From contig CAYJAQ010000017.1 in NCBI GenBank assembly GCA_964368275.1, positions 1 through 27,926 on the forward strand: a DNA stretch of 27,926 bases, in the 5' to 3' direction. Shown here in pieces: positions 15,987 to 24,567 of this stretch. A model generated the notes under the pieces. That model saw nothing but the letters and a program-made list of their open reading frames with translations. It ran no database searches and was not told the origin of the DNA. This DNA comes from CAYJAQ01 sp964368275 (GTDB taxonomy: Bacteria > Bacillota_I > Bacilli_A > ML615J-28 > CAG-313). Positions within the stretch are counted from its first letter, which is position 1; every line of letters starts with the position of its first letter. The position numbers and the translations under genes were made by a program.

Positions 15987-17465
15987 ATGAGCCCAAGATG
16001 TCCAAAAAGAATTCTACGCAGTATAAAAGCTAATATTACCTTTATTATTGTGCTAGTGGTGACTTTTATTGCCTTGGCATTAATTGTTGCTCTAACATTT
16101 GGTTCGTTTTATAATAACTCAAAAAAGAGTGCAATAACCATTGGTAATATGGTGGTTTCGGAAGAAGCACGGCGGATTGACAATACATTGTTATTAGGAA
16201 TCAATACCCTACAAGTTACTAAGTTTTCTTTGGAGTATATGATTGAACAAGGTGCATCACCAGAAGTCATGCAGGAATATTTAATTAAACAGTCAAATGA
16301 TGCTAAAGCTAATATTGACGGAAGCTTTTCGGGAATATATGGGGTAGTCAATGATGTTTACATTGATGGACTTGGCTGGGTTCCTGAAGCAGGTTATAAT
16401 CCTTATGACCGTCCATGGTATGCAGCAGCAAAAGAAAAAGATGGCCTTCCAGCAATTGTTTCACCATATATAGATGCTCAAACAAATAGTATAATGATAT
16501 CTTTTAGTCAAATGTTATCTGATGGTATTAGTGCTATTTCAATGGATATGAAGTTAGATGATATATATCAAGCTGCTGAAACTATTCAATTAAACAATAA
16601 TGGTTATTGTTTTGTGGTTGATAGTAATGGCTTAGTAGTTGCCCATGATGATGAAGGAGAAAAAGAGAAAAATTATCTTACGGATACTGATGGCGTTTCT
16701 ATCGAAATGCGTCAATTAGTTGAAAAAGTCTATGCTGCTAATGGTGAAGTGTTTGAACATGAACTTGAAGGCAATAATTCCATGATTTATTCTAAGAGTG
16801 TCCAAAAAGAATGGTATGTAGTACTAGTAGTTAATAGTCGTGATCTATTTAAAGATATTCGTGCTAGCTTGTTTAGAAATATTATGATTTCTCTAGCTAT
16901 CTTTATTTTAGTAGGCTATTTCTGCACATCTAATTACATGAACCAGAAAAAAGCTATTCGTTACGCAGACGAGGTACGAACAGACAAACTTACAGGATTA
17001 AATAATCGTGGTGAGTTTGATCGTTTCTTGAGTGCTACAATCAGTGGTATTCCTGAAGGAAAGAACCTTTACCTTATCTTGTTTGACGCTGATAATTTTA
17101 AGATAATAAATGATAAATTTGGTCATCCTGAGGGTGATAAGGCCTTACAATATATTGCAGATGCGTTGCGAAAAGTTTCACTAGATAGTGGTAGTTTCTG
17201 CGCTCGCTATGGTGGCGACGAATTTGTCATTGTTTCGAAGTGTGAAAATAGTGAAGATACTATTGCAATAGCAGAATCAGTTAATAAAGAGTTAATAAAA
17301 GTTGCAACCGAATTTAATTTACCTTATCGGTTATCACTTAGCTATGGCTTTGCTGAACACGTACTAACTGAACAATCAATTTCGGAATTAGTAGATGCCG
17401 CTGACCATGTACTATATGAAATGAAAGCACATAAAAAACAGCGCGAACAAAATAAAAAATATTAA
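15987..17465 (+). CDS. Membrane dCache-GGDEF diguanylate cyclase
   Basis: A 492-residue membrane receptor. Helix 1 is about residues 16-38 after a basic N-terminus. An extracellular dCache-type sensor follows (about 40-290), with the typical DRPWYAAAKEKDG element at 141-153. Helix 2 is about 298-315, and the GGDEF domain about 330-485. The catalytic motif is intact (YGGDEF, 408-413), preceded by FDADNFKIIND (366-376) for metal and substrate binding. The RxxD product-inhibition site normally five residues before GGDEF is not present. The family makes cyclic di-GMP from two GTP. The sensor probably binds a small extracellular ligand such as an amino or organic acid. AAGGAGA (15973-15979) supports the start. 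Confidence 0.92.
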   Translation: MSPRCPKRILRSIKANITFIIVLVVTFIALALIVALTFGSFYNNSKKSAITIGNMVVSEEARRIDNTLLLGINTLQVTKFSLEYMIEQGASPEVMQEYLIKQSNDAKANIDGSFSGIYGVVNDVYIDGLGWVPEAGYNPYDRPWYAAAKEKDGLPAIVSPYIDAQTNSIMISFSQMLSDGISAISMDMKLDDIYQAAETIQLNNNGYCFVVDSNGLVVAHDDEGEKEKNYLTDTDGVSIEMRQLVEKVYAANGEVFEHELEGNNSMIYSKSVQKEWYVVLVVNSRDLFKDIRASLFRNIMISLAIFILVGYFCTSNYMNQKKAIRYADEVRTDKLTGLNNRGEFDRFLSATISGIPEGKNLYLILFDADNFKIINDKFGHPEGDKALQYIADALRKVSLDSGSFCARYGGDEFVIVSKCENSEDTIAIAESVNKELIKVATEFNLPYRLSLSYGFAEHVLTEQSISELVDAADHVLYEMKAHKKQREQNKKY

Positions 17466-17498
17466 GATTCCGTAATTGGAAAAATAAGATTCTTTTAT

Positions 17499-17552
17499 GC
17501 TACACCCGCCATTTATACCTTATTAGGTAGATCTGTTTTGTGGGTGTAGTTT
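17499..17552 (+). terminator. Large imperfect hairpin after the GGDEF gene
   Basis: CTACACCC (17500-17507) pairs perfectly with GGGTGTAG (17542-17549) around a 34-base loop that itself contains ACCT-TATT-AGGT (17517-17528). The T-tract after it is poor (TTTATAG). It may be a terminator or a structured RNA at the end of the message. Confidence 0.45.
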
Positions 17553-17600
17553 ATAGTATAAGGACAGAAATTAGTAAATATATTAGTATTCATGTTTTTA

Positions 17601-17629
17601 TAGACAAAAATGACATTTTTTGATATAAT
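17601..17629 (+). promoter_or_regulatory. Promoter of the Hpt-hybrid kinase operon
   Basis: TAGACA (17601-17606), a 17-base spacer and TATAAT (17624-17629), with TG-A before the -10. The match to the promoter at 269-297 extends into the spacer (AAAA after the -35 and TTTGA before the -10). Confidence 0.8.
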
Positions 17630-17671
17630 ATGAGTATAGAAAGATACTAATAAAGAATTTGAAAAGTGAAT

Positions 17672-17675
17672 GGAG
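17672..17675 (+). promoter_or_regulatory. Start-deciding ribosome binding site
   Basis: GGAG lies five bases before ATG 17681. The upstream in-frame GTG at 17666 has no binding site and would overlap this one. Confidence 0.65.
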
Positions 17676-17680
17676 AAATT

Positions 17681-18055
17681 ATGCTTACAAAAGAATTTAA
17701 AGAAGCACTATTAATGAAAGAAACAAATCTTGATGAAGCACTTGATCGTTTTTCATATGACGAAGATTTATATGCAAATATTCTGTTTACTTTTCCTGCT
17801 GATACTACAATATTTGACTTAAAATCAGCAGTTGCTAATAAACAATGGGATGAGGCATTTACAGCTTCACATGCATTAAAAGGGTTAGCTGGTAATTTAG
17901 GGTTAACACCCCTTTTTCATAGTGCTGGTGAATTAGTAATTGCTATACGCGCAGGCCGAATAAAAGATATTGGACCTGCTTATGCATCACTCCAAATGGA
18001 TTATGATGATATTGTCGAAGTGATTAAAAAGTTTTCGAAGGGAGGCCTAGAATAA
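17681..18055 (+). CDS. Stand-alone Hpt phosphotransfer protein
   Basis: A 124-residue all-helical protein that consists of one histidine phosphotransfer domain. The motif TASHALKGLAGNLGL (61-75) contains the phosphoacceptor H64 and K67 with the usual following Gly. Hpt proteins relay phosphate between receiver domains. The stop codon overlaps the start of the hybrid kinase gene by one base (TAATG), so the two are translationally coupled and the receiver domain at the end of that kinase is the obvious partner. No downstream response regulator is in the window, so the final target is elsewhere or the Hpt acts as a phosphate sink. Confidence 0.9.
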   Translation: MLTKEFKEALLMKETNLDEALDRFSYDEDLYANILFTFPADTTIFDLKSAVANKQWDEAFTASHALKGLAGNLGLTPLFHSAGELVIAIRAGRIKDIGPAYASLQMDYDDIVEVIKKFSKGGLE

Positions 18056-21000
18056 TGAATAAAGAAATTAATTCAAATAGTGAAAACAAAGGTTATGTAG
18101 TAGGCATTGGCGCTTCAGCAGGTGGTTTGGAAGCACTCCAAAAACTCTTAACAGCTTTACCACCTAACACTGGCTTTCCTTATATTATAGTACAACATCT
18201 TTCACCTGATTATAAAAGTCTTTTAAGCGAGATTTTGTCAAAGTATACTGATATGCCGGTTGTTCAAGTTGAAGGTGGTATGGAAGTAAAGCCAGACTGC
18301 GTATATGTAATACAACCAGGTAAGAATATGCGCATATCAAAAGGAAAAATTCAACTGAGTAATCAAAAAGAACGTGAGCTAAACCTACCAATTGATATGT
18401 TCTTCCGCTCATTAGCAGAAGAATTTGGGCCACGTGCTATATCGATTATTCTATCGGGTACAGGCTCTGATGGTTCAAATGGTATTAAAGCTATTAAAGA
18501 AAATGATGGTTTAATTTTAGTTCAAGATTTTGAAACTGCTAAATTTGATGGTATGCCTCGAAGCGCAATGCGCACTGGCATCGTTGATGCTCAATTATCA
18601 CCTGAAAAAATGGCACTAGAATTAATGCATATTTCGAACGCTGTTCATAATGGTGCTAAAGCCTTTAAAACTGAACGTCAAATTGATGAAGAATTAATGA
18701 AGAAGATCTACATTATATTGAAAAAAATTTCAAAAATTAATTTTACTCATTATAAGCAAACAACAATTTTACGTCGCATCGAACGACGTATGATGTTAAC
18801 CCATAAAGAATCTTTAGCAGATTATGTAGATTATTTGTATGCAAATTCTGATGAAGTAATTACCTTATCTAAAGAAGTACTTATTGGTGTAACAAACTTT
18901 TTCCGTGATCCTGAATATTTCCAAATCTTGAAGGAAAAAGCAATTCAGGAAATTATTCTTCATAGTTCACCAGAAGAAGCAATTCGAGTTTGGGTGGCTG
19001 GTTGTTCAACTGGTGAAGAAGCCTATTCAATTGCAATATTATTCTGCGAAGTAATGGAAACACTAAAGATTAAGCGATCAGTAAAAGTTTTTGCTACTGA
19101 TTTAGATGTTGACGCAATAACAACTGCTAGTAAGGGCACATATGGTGATAGCATTATTGATTCAGTTTCACCATCTCGTTTGAGTCGCTATTTTACTAGA
19201 TCTAATAATGCATACGTTGTTAATCGCGAACTAAGAAAAATGGTTATCTTTTCACCTCATAATGTTTTTCAAGACCCACCATTTGGTCGGATTGATTTAA
19301 TATCATGTCGAAATATGATGATTTATTTCCAACCAGTTCTCCAAAATGATTTATTTAATATTTTCCATTCAGCATTAAAAGATAAAGGCTTTTTGTTCTT
19401 AGGTAAATCTGAGGCAATTGGAGCATATACAGAAGCTTTCCCAATTATTGATGCTTCAGCAAAGATCTTTACTCATAATGCATCATCAAAGATTGTTGGT
19501 TCAAAAGCCATTCCATACTTACAAACAACTTATCTAGATGGTGAATTTACGGAAGATATGGATAATGAAGTCACTAGACGTAATGTACCGGTTGAAGTAG
19601 GAAATAAAGAAGAAGCACTGATTGATGTTGCCCTTTTAGAAAGTTTTATGCCAGCCTGTTTGGTAATTAACTCTAAAAATGAAGTTGTTCATTCTTATGG
19701 TGAAAGTAGTAATTACATTCATCTTTCAGCTGGCAGATTCAGCAATATTCTATTTGATATTCTTACTGAACAGTTAAAAGTTCCAGCATCTACTATTTTA
19801 AAGGAAGCTCGTTCAAAAAAACAAAAAGTTCAATATCGTGATATTCATTTAGAAGGTGAACGAGAAGCTGTTCTCATTAATCTAACAGCGATGCCAATTG
19901 GTAAAAAAGGATATGATCAAGATGATATCTACGCTTTAGTATTCTCTGAGAATAAAGAACGTGGTAAAATATTTGAAGCAGTTCCGTATGAGATTGATAA
20001 AGCATCATCACAACGGATTACTGATCTTGAGCAAGAATTAGGTGAGGTTCAAACAAGACTAGATAAAAGTGTTGCTGAACAAGAATGCGTTAATGAAGAA
20101 TTACAAGCAGCAAATGAAGAATTGCTTACTGCGAATGAAGAATTACAAAGTTCAAATGAAGAGTTGCAATCGGTTAACGAAGAGTTATATACAGTAAACT
20201 CGGAATATCAACAAAAGCTTGCTGAACTTGCTGATTTAAATGATGATATTGCTAACTTCTTATCAACAACGCAGATTGGTATTATCTTTGTTGATAATAA
20301 ACTAAATATTCGGCGCTACACTAATTATGTTACTACTGAATTTAGCGTTATGGACCATGATATTGGACGTTCACTAAAGTTCATTTCATATCACTTGCCT
20401 TCGGTTGATATTTCAGAGATTTGCGAAAATGTTTTAAAAACATTAGTCCCAGATGAACGCGAAGTTACTACTAGTAAGAAGAAAGTTTTCTTGATGAGAG
20501 TAGCTCCATACCGTTCTATGGAAAACAAGATATTAGGATGTGTTATTACACTAGTTGATATCACAATGCAAAAGCAAGGACTTGTAAAACTTCAAAGTAC
20601 CGAAGAACAATTGAGTATGTTGAAACAAAGTAGTTTTGCTAAAAATGATTATATCTCCAAAATTTCGCATGAGATTAAAACTCCAATGAGTGCTTTAGTG
20701 GGGTTAACAAGACTAGCTAAACAAAATGCAAATAACAATAATGAATTGATGGACTATCTTGATAAAATAACTGATACAGTTGATTATATGTCATCGATTG
20801 TTACCGATATTTCTAATGTGGCACATGGTGGTGAATATGAACGTGAACAAGTCATGGAACCATTTGCTTTACGCGATGTTGTCGAAAGTGTCAATATAAT
20901 CATTAAGCAAAGAGCTATTGAATCGTCCATCACATATGAATCTACTATGGATGATGATTTCAATCCAACCCTTATTGGTAATACGACAGCAATCAAACAA

Positions 21001-21771
21001 ATATTAGTAAATGTTTTGAACAATGCCATTAAATATACGCCAATGGGTGGATCAATCTCATTGAAAACAAGTATAGTAGACAGTGAACCTGATGTTTCTA
21101 CTATCAGTTTTATTGTTTCCGATACTGGTAAAGGCATTAGTAAAGATTTTATTCCGGAGCTATTTAAACCATTTACACGTGAGAATTATGATGATAATAG
21201 TCAATCCTCAATGGGCTTAGGTTTATCAATTGCCTATAATCTAATTCAATCGATGAATGGTAATATTTCAGTTGAAAGTGAAGTCGGAGCTGGTACAACA
21301 TTTACTATAATGATTAAGCTTAATAAGTCAGATGGTAAACATGGATTGAAAAAAAATCAAGATGTACATTATGATTTATCAGGCAGTCACGTACTTATAG
21401 CTGAGGATAACCCCCTTAACAGAATGATTCTTGCGGCACTTCTAAAAAATGAAAATATTACTTTTGAAGAGGCTGAAAATGGTGCTGTTGCCATTGAAAA
21501 ATTTGTAAATGCTAAACCACATACATTTGATTGTATTTTAATGGATATGCGTATGCCAAATATTGATGGTATCAAAGCTACTATTGCTATTCGTAACTCT
21601 GATAAAGAAGATGCCAACACTATTCCAATTATTGCTGTTTCAGCAAATGGATTTACAAATGATATTATCCAAGCCGAAAAAGCTGGTATTAGTGGTTACA
21701 CATTGAAACCTATTGATCGTGCAGCACTGCTTGGTTTAATGAATAAATTAGTAAAAGAAAAAAATAAATAG
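18055..21771 (+). CDS. CheB-CheR-PAS hybrid histidine kinase with receiver
   Basis: A 1238-residue multidomain signalling protein, in order: CheB methylesterase (about 12-190; S21 in GASAGG, H48, D139 in GTGSDGSNG), CheR methyltransferase (about 215-475; SAM motif [11 protein letters not shown] at 315-325), a PAS-like segment (about 523-635), a coiled coil of seven-residue NEEL repeats (about 650-725), a second PAS (about 733-838), HisKA with H872 in SHEIKTP, HATPase_c (N990, DTGKG, GLGLS), and a receiver (E1117, D1118, phosphoacceptor D1164, K1218). All catalytic positions I can check are present. CheB lacks its usual N-terminal receiver, as is normal for such fusions. CheB-CheR acts on methyl-accepting receptors, but none are in the window. 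The gene is coupled to Hpt and followed by a strong terminator. Confidence 0.93.
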   Translation: MNKEINSNSENKGYVVGIGASAGGLEALQKLLTALPPNTGFPYIIVQHLSPDYKSLLSEILSKYTDMPVVQVEGGMEVKPDCVYVIQPGKNMRISKGKIQLSNQKERELNLPIDMFFRSLAEEFGPRAISIILSGTGSDGSNGIKAIKENDGLILVQDFETAKFDGMPRSAMRTGIVDAQLSPEKMALELMHISNAVHNGAKAFKTERQIDEELMKKIYIILKKISKINFTHYKQTTILRRIERRMMLTHKESLADYVDYLYANSDEVITLSKEVLIGVTNFFRDPEYFQILKEKAIQEIILHSSPEEAIRVWVAGCSTGEEAYSIAILFCEVMETLKIKRSVKVFATDLDVDAITTASKGTYGDSIIDSVSPSRLSRYFTRSNNAYVVNRELRKMVIFSPHNVFQDPPFGRIDLISCRNMMIYFQPVLQNDLFNIFHSALKDKGFLFLGKSEAIGAYTEAFPIIDASAKIFTHNASSKIVGSKAIPYLQTTYLDGEFTEDMDNEVTRRNVPVEVGNKEEALIDVALLESFMPACLVINSKNEVVHSYGESSNYIHLSAGRFSNILFDILTEQLKVPASTILKEARSKKQKVQYRDIHLEGEREAVLINLTAMPIGKKGYDQDDIYALVFSENKERGKIFEAVPYEIDKASSQRITDLEQELGEVQTRLDKSVAEQECVNEELQAANEELLTANEELQSSNEELQSVNEELYTVNSEYQQKLAELADLNDDIANFLSTTQIGIIFVDNKLNIRRYTNYVTTEFSVMDHDIGRSLKFISYHLPSVDISEICENVLKTLVPDEREVTTSKKKVFLMRVAPYRSMENKILGCVITLVDITMQKQGLVKLQSTEEQLSMLKQSSFAKNDYISKISHEIKTPMSALVGLTRLAKQNANNNNELMDYLDKITDTVDYMSSIVTDISNVAHGGEYEREQVMEPFALRDVVESVNIIIKQRAIESSITYESTMDDDFNPTLIGNTTAIKQILVNVLNNAIKYTPMGGSISLKTSIVDSEPDVSTISFIVSDTGKGISKDFIPELFKPFTRENYDDNSQSSMGLGLSIAYNLIQSMNGNISVESEVGAGTTFTIMIKLNKSDGKHGLKKNQDVHYDLSGSHVLIAEDNPLNRMILAALLKNENITFEEAENGAVAIEKFVNAKPHTFDCILMDMRMPNIDGIKATIAIRNSDKEDANTIPIIAVSANGFTNDIIQAEKAGISGYTLKPIDRAALLGLMNKLVKEKNK

Positions 21772-21779
21772 TTTTGATG

Positions 21780-21805
21780 AAAGGCCGATGTATTTCGGCC
21801 TTTTA
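21780..21805 (+). terminator. Terminator after the hybrid kinase gene
   Basis: A nine-pair stem AAAGGCCGA (21780-21788) with TCGGCCTTT (21795-21803), loop TGTATT, GC-rich core. Confidence 0.9.
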
Positions 21806-21812
21806 ATATCAC

Positions 21813-21840
21813 TTGCAAAGGCTTGTTTGTATGTTATAAT
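21813..21840 (+). promoter_or_regulatory. Promoter of the disrupted lipoprotein gene
   Basis: TTGCAA (21813-21818), a 16-base spacer and TATAAT (21835-21840), with TG-T before the -10. It is the same arrangement as the promoter at 24470-24497. Promoter and ribosome binding site are intact although the reading frame is not. Confidence 0.75.
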
Positions 21841-21868
21841 CAAAGTGAGTAGAAACATAGGAGGGAGC

Positions 21869-22441
21869 ATGCAAAAGCGTAAAATATTATAAATATTAGC
21901 TGTCGTATTGTGTTTATCGCTTTTAACAGGTTGTAAAAGAAGAACAAAAACTTTTTTTGAGGATAATGATTTAGCAAAATTTGGTATTAGTGGATTAGTT
22001 GTTCCCAATAATGCGACCAATTTTTACACAACATATACGAAAAATGATGCTAAATGTTATATGAAAGCTAATAATGATTATGATGTTGAAGGTTTCTTTA
22101 ATAGTGCACTAGTAAACTTAGAAAGTAATGATAATATCCATTACTATGGTTACATGGTTTTGGGGTCACATACGCGTGATAAATATATTTCACATTCGGA
22201 CAATATTGTTGATTATTCTGATCAAACTATTTCACCAACTGATAGTGTTGTCCAAAGAAAATCATATGCTATGTATTACACTACTGAAGAACTAGTTAAT
22301 AATGAGTTTTCAGTTACCTATGTGCTTACAGTGAATTCGTATACACCACATGATCATACGATACCAGATGGATATAATTTAAGTATTGAAATTAACAAAG
22401 TGTTACTTGGCCGTTATTATATTTATAATGAAGATGATTAG
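21869..22441 (+). pseudogene. Lipoprotein gene with nonsense codon in its signal peptide
   Basis: ATG 21869 follows a near-perfect AGGAGGG (21859-21865) and opens a lipoprotein signal peptide: MQKRKIL, then TAA at 21890-21892, then ILAVVLCLSLLTGC in the same frame. The remainder is open to TAG 22441, for 190 sense codons with the stop excluded. The lipobox is LTGC. The mature part (about 165 residues) is soluble, polar and rich in Asn, Tyr and Thr, with no domain I recognise. A TTG at 21908 could be a restart but would give a signal peptide without its basic N-region and has no binding site. A fresh nonsense mutation, a sequencing error, or unusual recoding are the options. A clear terminator follows. 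Confidence 0.75.
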
Positions 22442-22445
22442 TTTT

Positions 22446-22484
22446 GGGAAGGCTTTAGTCATTGACTAAAAACCTCCTTTTTTT
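22446..22484 (+). terminator. Terminator after the lipoprotein gene
   Basis: TTTAGTC (22454-22460) pairs with GACTAAA (22464-22470), loop ATT. The outer GGAAGG/CCTCC arms extend the stem imperfectly, and seven T follow (22478-22484). Confidence 0.8.
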
Positions 22485-22486
22485 AT

Positions 22487-22515
22487 TTGCTAATATAACT
22501 GTTTTATGGTATAAT
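22487..22515 (+). promoter_or_regulatory. Promoter of the acyltransferase-DegV operon
   Basis: TTGCTA (22487-22492), a 17-base spacer and TATAAT (22510-22515), with TG-G before the -10. The leader of about 70 nt contains TGTTAC and GTAACA arms far apart, which may pair weakly. Confidence 0.7.
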
Positions 22516-22578
22516 ATTTATGTTTGTTACATGACATTATTATTATCACTATATTAGTAACATTAACTAAATTTATTT

Positions 22579-22584
22579 GAGGTG
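22579..22584 (+). promoter_or_regulatory. Start-deciding ribosome binding site
   Basis: GAGGTG lies six bases before GTG 22591. An in-frame GTG at 22582 overlaps this binding site itself and is rejected as the start. Confidence 0.65.
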
Positions 22585-22590
22585 AATAAT

Positions 22591-23451
22591 GTGGCAAAAT
22601 TTATTTTAAAAAAGCGCGTAAGTGCTTGGGACAAATCAGTTCTAGCGGTATTACGTACCTTGCACATTTCTTTGTCTAATTTTGCGGTAATGGTCAATCT
22701 AAATGAAGATTGGACAGGTAAGAAGATAATGATAGGTAATCATAGTGGTGCTAAAGGTGCTTCCGTTTATCGTTTGTCAAGCCCTAACGAACACAATTTT
22801 ATGACTTGGGGAGCTCACCAAATGATTGAGAATTACCCTAGCCGTTGGAATTATTTGTATCACGTATTTTATACTCAAAAGTTAGGCTTTTCCAAAAGAC
22901 GTGCTTTTTTCTCGGCAACATCTTTTGCAATAGTTTCGAAAATCATTTATCGAATTGCTGGTATTTTACCAATATATTATGATTTCCGGTTTAATAAAAC
23001 CATTAAACATTCATTTGAATGCTTTGATAACAATATTGATGTTTTAATCTTCCCTGAAGATTCAACTGAAGGATACTTCGATGATTTGGTAGGGATGACA
23101 CCCGGATTCCTAACGCTGAGTAAATTGTACTATAAGAAATATGGCGTAGATTTACCAATATATCCATTATATTTTAATCGCCATTATATGAAGATTGTTA
23201 TTGGCAAGCCATTATACTTACAAGAGTTACAAAAAGAGCATAGCCAAGAAGAAATTCTAACTATCTTCATGAATGAGATTAATCAACTAAATCACAAGTA
23301 TATTGTTCGCGATATGCCACTTGATACAACTGATGTATCATTTGAAACTTATGAAAAATTAGAAACTGCCGCTTTAAAGAATATGGCAAAACGTGATGTT
23401 AAAAACATTCAAAAGTGCTGCGATGAGCAAGAAAAACTAAAAAACAATTAA
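22591..23451 (+). CDS. Divergent LPLAT/PlsC-like acyltransferase
   Basis: A 286-residue protein (GTG start) with the layout of glycerolipid acyltransferases. Block I reads GNHSGAKG, where PlsC enzymes have NHxxxxD. Block III reads FPEDSTEGY, where PlsC has FPEGTRS. Block IV is near LPIYPLYF. The catalytic His is present, but the Asp four residues later is Gly, and the substrate-binding block is changed. A membrane-associating hydrophobic segment (SFAIVSKIIYRIAGILPIYY) lies between. It may acylate an unusual lipid acceptor or have lost activity. It is co-transcribed with a DegV/FakB-like gene 40 bases downstream, with no terminator between, consistent with fatty-acid use. Superfamily assignment is moderately confident; the substrate is unknown. 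Confidence 0.7.
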   Translation: MAKFILKKRVSAWDKSVLAVLRTLHISLSNFAVMVNLNEDWTGKKIMIGNHSGAKGASVYRLSSPNEHNFMTWGAHQMIENYPSRWNYLYHVFYTQKLGFSKRRAFFSATSFAIVSKIIYRIAGILPIYYDFRFNKTIKHSFECFDNNIDVLIFPEDSTEGYFDDLVGMTPGFLTLSKLYYKKYGVDLPIYPLYFNRHYMKIVIGKPLYLQELQKEHSQEEILTIFMNEINQLNHKYIVRDMPLDTTDVSFETYEKLETAALKNMAKRDVKNIQKCCDEQEKLKNN

Positions 23452-23491
23452 TAATAGTAAAACACTACACAAACTGAATAGGAGATAGAGA

Positions 23492-24394
23492 ATGACAGAA
23501 AAAAGAGATTATGTTATCGTTAGTGATTGTACTTGCGATTTAGACCAGGAAACAAGAAAAAAATTAGGACTTGATATAGTAGATAATTATATATTTGTCG
23601 ATGGTAAGGAAATGCCTGGTTCCATCGATTGGGGAAAGTATTTCACTGCTCATGAGTTTTATACCTGGGTAAAAGAAAACCGAAAAATTACTTCTTCCCA
23701 AACACCACCACAGATTTTCTTAACTTTCTTTGAAGAGAGATTAAAAGCAGGGAAGGATATCTTATATATTGGTTGTTCATTAAAAATGAGTAGCACCGTT
23801 AACTCAGCGAAGATTGCTGCTGAAGAACTTTCAGAAATATATCCTGAACAAAAAATAATTGTAATTGACTCATTACGTTCAAGTCTTGGACTTGGTGTTA
23901 TGGTTTTAAAAGCTTTCGAGTTAAAAGCTGCTGGTAAAACTATTGACGAAGTAGCTGAATATACTATTGAACATCGTAATAATGTACAACAAGTAGGGAC
24001 AGTGGAATCATTGATTTATTTAAAAAGAGCTGGTAGAGTAACGGGTGTTTCGGCATTTATGGGTAATCTAATTGGAATAAAACCTATTATCATTGCTGAT
24101 GCTACTGGTATGAATGCTTCAATTGAGAAAGTACGGGGGGCTAAAGCTGCTTATAGACGTTGTGTTGAATATATGAAAGAGACAATCGTAGATCCTGAAA
24201 ATCAATATATTTATTTAGCTCATACTGATTGCTTAGATTTAGCAAACACAATTAAAGAAATGATTTTAGAAACTATTAACTGTAAAGGTGTTGTCCTTAG
24301 CATTGTAAATCCTTCAATGGGTAATTGCGTTGGACCAGGCATGTTTGGTATCTATTATTATGGTACTAAAGTTGACTACATACCAAAAGAATAA
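23492..24394 (+). CDS. DegV/FakB-family fatty-acid-binding protein
   Basis: A 300-residue DegV-family protein. Visible motifs are SDCTCDL (11-17), TSSQTPP (67-73), the CSLKMSST loop (95-102) and YLKRAGR (176-182). The C-terminal VGPGMFGIYYYG matches the family's GPG element. FakB members bind a fatty acid and present it to FakA kinase, giving acyl-phosphate for PlsX/PlsY or acyl-ACP. No FakA is in the window. AGGAG upstream fixes the start. The gene shares a transcript with the acyltransferase and precedes the SPT-like gene, so its fatty acid may feed local lipid synthesis (inferred). Confidence 0.88.
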   Translation: MTEKRDYVIVSDCTCDLDQETRKKLGLDIVDNYIFVDGKEMPGSIDWGKYFTAHEFYTWVKENRKITSSQTPPQIFLTFFEERLKAGKDILYIGCSLKMSSTVNSAKIAAEELSEIYPEQKIIVIDSLRSSLGLGVMVLKAFELKAAGKTIDEVAEYTIEHRNNVQQVGTVESLIYLKRAGRVTGVSAFMGNLIGIKPIIIADATGMNASIEKVRGAKAAYRRCVEYMKETIVDPENQYIYLAHTDCLDLANTIKEMILETINCKGVVLSIVNPSMGNCVGPGMFGIYYYGTKVDYIPKE

Positions 24395-24403
24395 GAAGCA
24401 GAT

Positions 24404-24434
24404 GATTCTCATTAAATAATGAGAATCTTTTTTT
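24404..24434 (+). terminator. Terminator after the DegV gene
   Basis: A perfect ten-pair stem GATTCTCATT (24404-24413) with AATGAGAATC (24418-24427), loop AAAT, followed by seven T. Confidence 0.92.
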
Positions 24435-24469
24435 CTTTAGCTACTAATAATTGTTTCTTGTGATATTGT

Positions 24470-24497
24470 TTGCAATTTTGGCGAAAAATGGTATAAT
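24470..24497 (+). promoter_or_regulatory. Promoter of the SPT-like/SDR operon
   Basis: TTGCAA (24470-24475), 16 bases, TATAAT (24492-24497), with TG-G before the -10. Its position downstream of ATG 24451 excludes the longest open frame as the real gene start. Confidence 0.75.
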
Positions 24498-24515
24498 GTG
24501 TAAGTATATAAAAGT

Positions 24516-24550
24516 AACTTATGGGTTTGTTTCACTATGCACTATAAGTT
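24516..24550 (+). promoter_or_regulatory. Leader hairpin before the SPT-like gene
   Basis: AACTTAT (24516-24522) pairs with ATAAGTT (24544-24550) across a 21-base loop, ending just five bases before the ribosome binding site AAAGAGGA (24555-24562). It may influence translation. No known riboswitch is recognised. Confidence 0.3.
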
Positions 24551-24567
24551 CTAGAAAGAGGATGTTT

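Noticed and set aside
21890..21892. TAA read as a sense codon by recoding in the lipoprotein gene.
   Set aside because: TAA ends 17 other genes here and no recoding signal is visible. A mutation or sequencing error is simpler.
24451..24567. Longer N-terminus (39 extra residues) for the SPT-like protein.
   Set aside because: It would begin upstream of the promoter at 24470-24497, and the extra residues do not match the family.
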